Positions 6,758 to 12,293 of a DNA stretch of 12,293 bases are shown piece after piece; the stretch's first letter is position 1, and every line of letters starts with the position of its first letter. This DNA comes from Candidatus Zixiibacteriota bacterium (GTDB lineage Bacteria > Zixibacteria > MSB-5A5 > CAIYYT01): the NCBI GenBank assembly GCA_026397575.1, contig JAPLUP010000248.1, positions 1 to 12,293 on the forward strand. Direction: 5' to 3'. Both the position numbers and the translations under genes were made by a program. Below the pieces are notes generated by a model. That model searched no databases. It was given only the letters and a program-made list of their open reading frames with translations, and was not told where the DNA came from.

Positions 6758-6795
6758 AATCACTCCCATTACAGATACGTCGGTCAAGGACATAT

Positions 6796-6801
6796 CTTAT
6801 A
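6796..6801 (-). promoter_or_regulatory. Candidate -10 box for iscU
   Basis: On the minus strand TATAAG sits 38 bases before the preferred iscU ATG in an AT-rich stretch. No good -35 is found 16-18 bases upstream. If used, transcription would start near 6789, downstream of the alternative ATG at 6793, which supports the shorter IscU. The rest of the 6758-6987 gap shows no gene. Confidence 0.3.
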
Positions 6802-6987
6802 GTAACATAATTTAAGCAAAATGCGCCTGGTTGGTACTACTTTCTCAGGCTATTTAGAACTCTACCTGAACGCAATTCCTATCATAAGTGGGAAATACAG
6901 CGTGTCGTCCACGTCCGAAAAGCCGATGCTGCATCTGTCCCTTCCACATTTGAGATTGATCTTCCCGCGGTCAGTGTCTGCAAGTTG

Positions 6988-8214
6988 TCACTGATATGGA
7001 TTCTTTCCCTTCAGTTTGTCGGCCCACAAGGGAGACATGGCCAACAGGCGTTCGACGACCTGCGGAAAGATCTGAAGGAAATAGTCAACTTCGTCTTCGG
7101 TGTTGTCCTTGCCCATCGAAACCGTCAGTGAACCGGAACAATACTCAGCAGGCACACCAACTGCCGTGAGAACATGCGACGCCGCAAGATCATGTTCATC
7201 TTGCCCCCGCATATTCGAGGCACAAGCCGACCCGGAAGCGGTCTGGATGCCGTAAACATTAAGGAAAAGCAAGAGTGATTCACCCTCGATATATTCTAGC
7301 CAGAAACTGACATGTCCGGGTAAACGCTCCGATGGATGGCCGGTGAAGTGCAGAAACTCGTACTTCTGCGACAGACCATTCCAGAGTCTTTGCTGTAGTA
7401 CGGTGAGGTGCTCACGACGTTGGGGCATTTCCGCCAGCGCCAGTTCTGCTGCCTTCGCCATGCCCACTATGCCCGCCAGATTCTCCGTGCCCGAACGGTA
7501 GCCGCGCTCCTGGAATCCGCCGATGATTTGGGCCTCGAGTTTGGCACCGGGACGCAGATAGAGCGCACCGACACCTTTGGGACCATAGAAGTTGTGTGCC
7601 GAGACCGTCAGAGCATCGACGCCCAGATCGACCACATCGACGGGGATATTGCCTGCTGATGCGGCAGCATCGCTGTGGAAAAATACACCCGCTTCCCCGG
7701 CAATGGCTGCCAGTTCCTTGATGTTCTGGATCGTGCCGATTTCGGATGAAGCGTGCTGAATCGAGATCAGCGCCGTTTCGCGGCGTACGGCCGCGTGAAG
7801 CTTGTCGGGATGCACCAACCCTAGTTTATCCACCGGCAACAATGTCAGGTCATAGCCCTCGCGCCGCAGTTTTAGACAAAGGTTAATGACGGAGTAGTGC
7901 TCGATTTCGGAGATGATCAGGTGCTTGCCGCGCTCTCTGTTGGCTTCGAGATAGCCGCATATTGCGAGGTTGTTCGCTTCGGTGGCACCGGAAGTGAAGA
8001 TGATTGTCTCGGCGGGGGCGTTGATCAGCCGGGCGGCGCTTGCCCGCGATTGATCCAACTCCTGATTGGCCTCGACGCCCTTGGAGTGCACGTGCGATGA
8101 CGGGTTGCCAAAACGCTCGGCGAAGTAAGGGAGCATCGCCTCGACCACTCTGGAATCGACCGGCGTAGTAGCGGCATGATCAAAATAGATATCTCGTTGG
8201 GCGTCAGGTTGCAT
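6988..8214 (-). CDS. iscS: IscS/NifS-like protein lacking the PLP-binding lysine
   Basis: The 408-residue protein is a full-length class-V aminotransferase-fold cysteine desulfurase relative: IYFDHAATTPVD (9-20), FGNPSSHVHSKG, TSGATEANNLAI (74-85), His106 in IEHYSVI, Asp182 in FFHSDAAASAGN, RSGTENLAGIVGMAKA and the catalytic-loop cysteine Cys331 in TASGSACAS. Family members strip sulfur from cysteine using PLP and hand the persulfide to IscU. Here the lysine that forms the Schiff base in SxHK is Asn208 (SAHNFYGPKG; codon AAC at 7591-7593). The conserved Gln of DAxQS is Ala185, and the Asn-Asn of HxNNEIG is Ser156-Ser157. Normal PLP chemistry therefore looks impossible, though the frame and overall length are intact. 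I recall that Archaeoglobus fulgidus IscS also lacks this lysine, so it may work as an IscU partner fed by sulfide. The start has GGAGGT five bases before ATG. Confidence 0.93.
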   Translation of the reverse strand: MQPDAQRDIYFDHAATTPVDSRVVEAMLPYFAERFGNPSSHVHSKGVEANQELDQSRASAARLINAPAETIIFTSGATEANNLAICGYLEANRERGKHLIISEIEHYSVINLCLKLRREGYDLTLLPVDKLGLVHPDKLHAAVRRETALISIQHASSEIGTIQNIKELAAIAGEAGVFFHSDAAASAGNIPVDVVDLGVDALTVSAHNFYGPKGVGALYLRPGAKLEAQIIGGFQERGYRSGTENLAGIVGMAKAAELALAEMPQRREHLTVLQQRLWNGLSQKYEFLHFTGHPSERLPGHVSFWLEYIEGESLLLFLNVYGIQTASGSACASNMRGQDEHDLAASHVLTAVGVPAEYCSGSLTVSMGKDNTEDEVDYFLQIFPQVVERLLAMSPLWADKLKGKNPYQ

Positions 8215-8230
8215 GGTTCACCTCCACGCA

Positions 8231-8259
8231 AATATACGCTGCACTCAAAGCCGGTGCAA
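8231..8259 (-). promoter_or_regulatory. Candidate promoter of the iscS-like gene
   Basis: On the minus strand TTGCAC (8254-8259) and TATATT (8231-8236) are separated by exactly 17 bases; the -10 matches five of six consensus positions, the -35 only three. Transcription would begin around 8224, inside the GGAGGT site, giving a leader of only about ten bases, which weakens the call. GCTGCACT occurs twice as a direct repeat, at 8238-8245 and 8271-8278, 33 bases apart and flanking the -35. Confidence 0.33.
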
Positions 8260-8331
8260 GGGGAAGGGTTGCTGCACTTATTAGACGCACAATCCCGGGA
8301 TAGCCAAATCACAGATACCGGACTGCCTATC

Positions 8332-9345
8332 CTACTTGAAGATGATAAAAGCGATGGCGGCGAGAACAACGATTGAGATAATGATCCAGAGGACGGGACT
8401 AATGCCGCGCTCTCTTGGAGTTGGAACACTGAAATTGGTGGTGTCGCCCGCCGGTGCAGATGGAATCTCCGGCTCGGGTGGAAACTTGGCAGCGATCACC
8501 TCGGCAATACGCGCGATCTGGTTGTCTTCGTTCCAATCGATGGTTACGCGTCTAACTTCGTCGAAATCGGATATTTCCTCCTGATCAACGACCTTGGCCA
8601 CAACCAGCGTGATATTGTCGTTGCCGCCGGCTTCATTGGCTTTGGCAGTCAACTCCTGCACCAGTCGACTGAGATCTTCCTCGCAAGAGGTTGCCGCTTT
8701 CAAGATGTCCGTATCGGATACCAGACCGCACAATCCATCGGAACAAAGCAGAAACGTGTCACCCTTGGCGAAACGAATCTGCGAAATATCCGTGCGGACG
8801 GCCGTGCGGGTGCCGAGAGCGCGGGTGATAACATTGCGATTGACCAGATTCTCCGACTCTTCCTCAGTCAAATGGTGTTTCTCCATTACTTCGCTTATCC
8901 AGGAGTGATCGATGGTCACACGCTTGATACTGCCATTGCGAATTAGATAAGCGCGGCTGTCGCCGACATGGCAAATAGAAGCGACACCGTCCCTAAAGTG
9001 GCAGGCCACAATGGTTGTACCCATGCCGGTGTGACTCGACGACTGCTTGGCGCGATCGATGATCCGCTGGTTGGCGACGGCGATAGCTCCGACGAGGAGC
9101 TTGCCCTCGGGCGTGAGTTCTTCGGGATACGGGTGGTTCTCGCCCGTAAAGAGACCGAGGTCGTGTTCTTTGATGATCGTTGTGATTGTCTCGACTGCCA
9201 ATTGCGAGGCGACCTCGCCCGCAGCATGCCCACCCATACCGTCGCACACCATTACGAGATTCTGTTCGGTAAGAATGGCGTACGAGTCTTCGTTGTGGTC
9301 GCGCACCTTGCCGACATCAGTGCCGCCGGCATAGAGTATCTGCAT
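8332..9345 (-). CDS. PP2C-family Ser/Thr phosphatase with C-terminal membrane anchor
   Basis: The 337-residue protein carries the metal-dependent phosphatase domain over about residues 1-252, of the bacterial PrpC/Stp type that removes phosphate from Ser/Thr residues phosphorylated by Hanks-type kinases. Motifs in order: RDHNED (15-20), VCDGMGGHAAGE (33-44, metal-binding Asp35), GMGTT (107-111), HVGDSRAYL (126-134), DHSW, LLCSDGL (199-205, metal Asp203) and GGNDN (240-244). A charged and proline-containing linker follows, then one hydrophobic segment (about 316-335) at the extreme C-terminus ending FIIFK, which should anchor the catalytic domain to the cytoplasmic membrane face. It starts only nine bases after the FHA gene stops and is co-transcribed with it. 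Its likely substrates are the kinase and FHA protein encoded upstream. Confidence 0.95.
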   Translation of the reverse strand: MQILYAGGTDVGKVRDHNEDSYAILTEQNLVMVCDGMGGHAAGEVASQLAVETITTIIKEHDLGLFTGENHPYPEELTPEGKLLVGAIAVANQRIIDRAKQSSSHTGMGTTIVACHFRDGVASICHVGDSRAYLIRNGSIKRVTIDHSWISEVMEKHHLTEEESENLVNRNVITRALGTRTAVRTDISQIRFAKGDTFLLCSDGLCGLVSDTDILKAATSCEEDLSRLVQELTAKANEAGGNDNITLVVAKVVDQEEISDFDEVRRVTIDWNEDNQIARIAEVIAAKFPPEPEIPSAPAGDTTNFSVPTPRERGISPVLWIIISIVVLAAIAFIIFK

Positions 9346-9354
9346 GTTCTCTTG

Positions 9355-10416
9355 TTACCTCAACATCAAGTATAGGGCGATAATTAGGATCACAATTACG
9401 GCTGCCATGATTGCGATCAGTCGGGGATTGATCGGTCCGGCAAATGACATTGGCGCGAAGTTCTCTTGCCCGCGGAAACAGAGTCGCACAAAGACCTCTC
9501 CTGTCGGCGCGGGAATCGAGATAATATCCTCCGGAGCGATAAACTCTCGCTGCCCGGGTTCGATTATTTTGCGATTGATATAGGTGCGAAGCTGGCTGCG
9601 CTTGTCGGTCAGATACAGTCCCTCATCAGTCGATGTGATTGCGCAATGTTCGCGCGAGACCGCCATTTCCGGCTGACCGTGTTCGTCGTGGTCGATCACC
9701 AGATCACAGAGGGCGCGTTCCCTGCCGATAACGAATTCCTGCGTGTCGATCTCGAAAGCGCGGCCTTTGTGCTGGCCGGTGAGCATACAGAGTGTATAGA
9801 CGGATGTGATCTTTTGTTTCTTAGACGCCTTCGGTTGTTCCGGTCTGGCTGCTGGCGGCTCCGGACGTACCGGAGCAGCAACTGATCGGTCGCGGTTTTC
9901 AGGAGGAGGCGTGGTTCGCGCCTGCTGTGCCAAAGCTTGCGAATCGATGATCATCGTCGCTCTTGCGGCGCCTTTAGGAGCGGGCCTTGGCGTTTCCGGA
10001 GCAGGTGTCGGTTCCGGCTTGGATTCGACAATGGGAGCCGCCGGTGCTGTCCCTTGGCCAATCGGCTTGGGGGTGACCGCTTCAGGTTCCGGGGGGGCAG
10101 TTGACACGAATATTGGTTGCTCCTGCTGTTGGTACTTGACTATCATGATGTAGTCGAGGAAACCGACCTTGTCGCCTTCATTCAAGAGCGTCCGATCACT
10201 TGCAGCAGCGCCGTTGATGGTGAAAGCCAGATCGCTGGCGCGGCGCTCGATCTCGTAACCCGAAGGTGTTTTGGCTATGAAAAAGAGGTCGCCCTCAATG
10301 CCAGCGGTTTCGAGCTGGAAATCGACGGTGCTGCCTGATCCGACACGGGCGATATTGCCATCAAAATTGAAAACCTTATGGTCCATGCCATTCTTAAGGA
10401 CAATAAACTTCGCCAT
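9355..10416 (-). CDS. Membrane-anchored protein with two FHA-type domains
   Basis: The 353-residue protein has an N-terminal FHA-like fold (about 1-95; GSGSTVDF and FTING, but no SxxH phosphate-binding motif), a Pro/Ala/Glu-rich linker (about 104-200), a canonical FHA domain (about 205-315) with FVIGRERALCDLVI (228-241), SREHC (254-258) and the conserved Asn281, and one C-terminal membrane helix (about 332-351). FHA domains bind phosphothreonine peptides, so the second domain probably reads marks made by the adjacent kinase; the first may be structural or a lost reader. The linker contains ATMIID near Thr154, a possible phosphorylation site (inference). Its ATG directly abuts the TAA of the kinase gene, with AGAGAAAG inside the kinase's last codons as the ribosome-binding site, so translation is coupled. 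The PP2C gene follows after nine bases. Confidence 0.9.
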   Translation of the reverse strand: MAKFIVLKNGMDHKVFNFDGNIARVGSGSTVDFQLETAGIEGDLFFIAKTPSGYEIERRASDLAFTINGAAASDRTLLNEGDKVGFLDYIMIVKYQQQEQPIFVSTAPPEPEAVTPKPIGQGTAPAAPIVESKPEPTPAPETPRPAPKGAARATMIIDSQALAQQARTTPPPENRDRSVAAPVRPEPPAARPEQPKASKKQKITSVYTLCMLTGQHKGRAFEIDTQEFVIGRERALCDLVIDHDEHGQPEMAVSREHCAITSTDEGLYLTDKRSQLRTYINRKIIEPGQREFIAPEDIISIPAPTGEVFVRLCFRGQENFAPMSFAGPINPRLIAIMAAVIVILIIALYLMLR

Positions 10417-12293
10417 TTACTTTCTCTTGATCTTGAGTGTCACCACGTAGGTTTCACCGGCTTTGACTTCTTGTTTCTCGTCATCGGACTTGTAATCGGG
10501 ATGGTTTGCCATGAACTTGTATTTGCCCGGATCGAGACTCAGCTTGAGCATTCCTTCCTTGTCGGTTTTTCCGAAATCGACGTTGTTTTTCTCTTTCTTC
10601 TTCTCAAGCTGAACTTCGGCGCTGATTGCCACACCGGCGACCGCCGTCTGCTTATTGTCGAGCACGATAATTTTAACCTGCCCCTTGCCGGTAGTCGTTT
10701 CGACGACTTCGGTCTTTTCTTCCTTCTTTTCCTTTTTCTGTAGGGGATGCATCACGACGGTGACGGCATTTTGGGTCGTTGGAATCAGCGTGTCGATGTC
10801 ACGATATCCGTCAGCGGACAGAGCCAATCGGCAGGAGACGCCGGGGAGTCTGATCGTCATCGGTGTATTCTGGTTGACGCTCTTGGTCTGTTCTTCATAT
10901 GTAATGCTCTTGATCTTGCCGGAGACGGTCTTGTCTGAGCCTTCTTCTTGTGCCGTAATCTCAACCGGACGGAATAGGAGCGATCGATAACTTGGTTTGC
11001 GGGTTGCGAGCGGAGGAAGCTCAAGCAGCAGATTATCGTAGCCCGCCTTGCTCATGGTCAGGAGCGTTTTGTCGTCACCAAAATCATATTTCAGGGGTGT
11101 CTGTCCAATCTCGACACTTGTGGCGGCAACTACGACTGAGGCGCCATCGGGGACGGTTACGATTTGGGTTTTGGGTCGTTCGGTGAACGAGCCGTTGATC
11201 CGGAAACCTCCGCCTGAAAGCTGGGTCGCCTCATAGCCGGCAGCGTTAAAAGACGCAATATCTGCCAGCGCAACCGGTCCGGAACTGAGCACCGGCTTGT
11301 TGGGAATCTCCAGAGCAATCTGAAGCGTGTCGAACGGTGAGGCGGCAACCCGGTGAGGAGTCGTATCCTCAAGTAGCTTGCCGTTCAAAGTGATCTTGGC
11401 GCCGACAGGGCTGGAATTGATCTCTACAACGGTCATCATCCGAATTGGCGCTTTGTCGAACTGATCGAAATTGGCGACCACTTGCGTGTCGGGACAGGAT
11501 CTGTGTTTTAGTGTCAACATTCCTCCCTCTTTGGCGGAGAAAGTCAGAGGCGTCGTTCCCAAGAGCGAATCGCCGGCATAGACCGATACGCCCTCGGGAA
11601 TGGTGTTCAACTTGCCCGTCTTCATTTCTGATGCTGTGGAACTGATGGCGTCCTTGCCGCTTTTCTGCGTCAGTTTCTTGATCGAGATTGCCACGACTGC
11701 GACGAACAGAAACATGGCGATAATCCCAAGCACGAGCACCATCTTGTTTCCACCGAATCCGCCACGTTTGGCGCGTTTGAAGCGCTCTCCGTAGGGGACG
11801 TTGGAGATGCGGGTTTCCTGACCGGGTCGGTCTTTGCGGTTTCCTTGTTGATCGTTTGGAGATTGATCGGTCATCGACTTTGTTCCTTCTTCTAAGTCTG
11901 CCCGGGTGAACGCCCGGGTGCGCACGATCTGCCGTTCCTTGTCGGAATACGCCTGCAATTTAGGTGCTGCGGCGAATTTTTCAACAAATACTCTAATTGT
12001 TTTATCGGGTGAGGCAAGCCGATCTCGCAGCAGTTCATCCGATTTTTCGGCTAGGTCCTTCGCATTGGCAATGCGCTGCTCCCGACGCGGTGTCAGGCAG
12101 CCGTCAACGAGTGCATAGACCCGTTTGTCGACCCGAGACCTCAACTCCGCGAGATCGTAGTTGCCGCGTACGATTGCCGCCATCAACTCGGAGACATTTT
12201 GTCGCGGGAACAAGCGTTTGCCGGTGAGCAATTCATGGGCAATCACACCAAGACTGAAAATGTCGCAACGACGATCAAGCTCCGACCCCTGGA
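10417..12293 (-). CDS. Transmembrane Ser/Thr protein kinase with PEGA-like extracytoplasmic repeats (C-terminal part)
   Basis: The reading frame stays open to the right edge, so the 5' end (kinase N-lobe and catalytic loop) is outside the window; 624 complete residues remain. The fragment begins in kinase subdomains VIII-IX (ELDRRCDIFSLGVIAHELL, with the invariant Asp of DIFSLG) and continues through the C-lobe to the subdomain XI arginine in REQRIANAKDL. A basic juxtamembrane stretch, a single membrane helix (about 184-203) and a large exterior part follow. The exterior part has PEGA-like repeats (about 230-275, 290-335 and 379-427; for example VSVYAGDSLLGTTPL, VGAKITLNGKLLEDTTP and ASVVVAATSVEIGQTPLKY), a Lys/Glu-rich linker, and a C-terminal carboxypeptidase-regulatory-like beta domain (about 535-622). 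It presumably senses an envelope ligand and phosphorylates cytoplasmic targets. It is the first gene seen of the kinase-FHA-PP2C operon. Confidence 0.92.
   Translation of the reverse strand, partial: QGSELDRRCDIFSLGVIAHELLTGKRLFPRQNVSELMAAIVRGNYDLAELRSRVDKRVYALVDGCLTPRREQRIANAKDLAEKSDELLRDRLASPDKTIRVFVEKFAAAPKLQAYSDKERQIVRTRAFTRADLEEGTKSMTDQSPNDQQGNRKDRPGQETRISNVPYGERFKRAKRGGFGGNKMVLVLGIIAMFLFVAVVAISIKKLTQKSGKDAISSTASEMKTGKLNTIPEGVSVYAGDSLLGTTPLTFSAKEGGMLTLKHRSCPDTQVVANFDQFDKAPIRMMTVVEINSSPVGAKITLNGKLLEDTTPHRVAASPFDTLQIALEIPNKPVLSSGPVALADIASFNAAGYEATQLSGGGFRINGSFTERPKTQIVTVPDGASVVVAATSVEIGQTPLKYDFGDDKTLLTMSKAGYDNLLLELPPLATRKPSYRSLLFRPVEITAQEEGSDKTVSGKIKSITYEEQTKSVNQNTPMTIRLPGVSCRLALSADGYRDIDTLIPTTQNAVTVVMHPLQKKEKKEEKTEVVETTTGKGQVKIIVLDNKQTAVAGVAISAEVQLEKKKEKNNVDFGKTDKEGMLKLSLDPGKYKFMANHPDYKSDDEKQEVKAGETYVVTLKIKRK

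Noticed and set aside
8025..8429. 134-codon minus frame bridging the PP2C 3' end and the iscS-like 5' end
   Set aside because: It overlaps both well-supported genes in another frame, and has low-complexity Ser-rich content and no ribosome-binding site.
8968..9375. 135-codon plus-strand frame opposite the PP2C gene
   Set aside because: It is a shadow of a clearly identified phosphatase with all motifs on the minus strand.
11977..11986. TTTTTCAACA, resembling the repeat-element terminus
   Set aside because: It lies inside the kinase coding sequence with no partner arm; a chance match.
1..12293. CRISPR array, prophage, integrase or transposase gene
   Set aside because: No regularly spaced direct repeats and no recombinase-like protein were seen; mobile signals are limited to the two non-coding inverted-repeat elements.

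Overview
This is a 12.3 kb stretch of bacterial chromosome with conventional gene structure: Shine-Dalgarno sites before most genes, ATG starts and one TTG start. No gene fixes the species. Transmembrane Ser/Thr kinases with PEGA-type extracellular repeats, a separate FHA/PP2C pair, NifS/IscU-type Fe-S genes, a rubrerythrin-like protein and many interspersed palindromic repeats suggest an anaerobic or microaerophilic environmental bacterium, possibly of a candidate phylum near the FCB/Zixibacteria type. That placement is a low-confidence inference.

Layout. At the left edge, on the minus strand, lie the N-terminal third of kdpA (K+-transporting ATPase channel subunit), a tRNA-Ala(CGC) and an EamA/DMT-family transporter. 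A 61-bp terminal-inverted-repeat element and a strong intrinsic terminator come next, then an Rrf2/IscR-like regulator with four clustered cysteines. Divergent from the regulator, on the plus strand, are a glutamine-dependent NAD+ synthetase (nadE), a ~196-bp nested palindromic MITE-like element, and mscL with a C-terminal zinc-ribbon tail. All remaining genes are on the minus strand and run from the right edge toward mscL: a transmembrane Ser/Thr kinase (5' end outside the window), a membrane-anchored double-FHA protein, a membrane-anchored PP2C phosphatase, an IscS/NifS-like protein, IscU, a rubrerythrin-like diiron protein and a shortened ferredoxin-NADP reductase-like flavoprotein.

How the genes work together. 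The kinase, FHA and PP2C genes (12293 to 8332) are nearly contiguous and form a complete reversible phosphorylation module: kinase, phospho-threonine reader and eraser, all predicted to sit at the membrane. The second block (8214 to 5141) is an Fe-S/redox cluster. Its two most interesting members have both lost something central. The IscS-like protein keeps its catalytic cysteine loop but has Asn in place of the PLP-binding lysine, Ala in place of the conserved Gln, and Ser-Ser in place of the conserved Asn-Asn. The flavoprotein keeps both halves of its FAD domain but lacks the whole NADPH-binding domain. Together with an intact IscU and a diiron protein, this suggests Fe-S assembly that does not take sulfur from cysteine by PLP chemistry (for example, fed by free sulfide) and a flavoprotein that takes electrons from something other than NADPH. 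The Rrf2 regulator, with IscR-like cysteine spacing, is a plausible sensor for this block, but nothing in the sequence links them directly.
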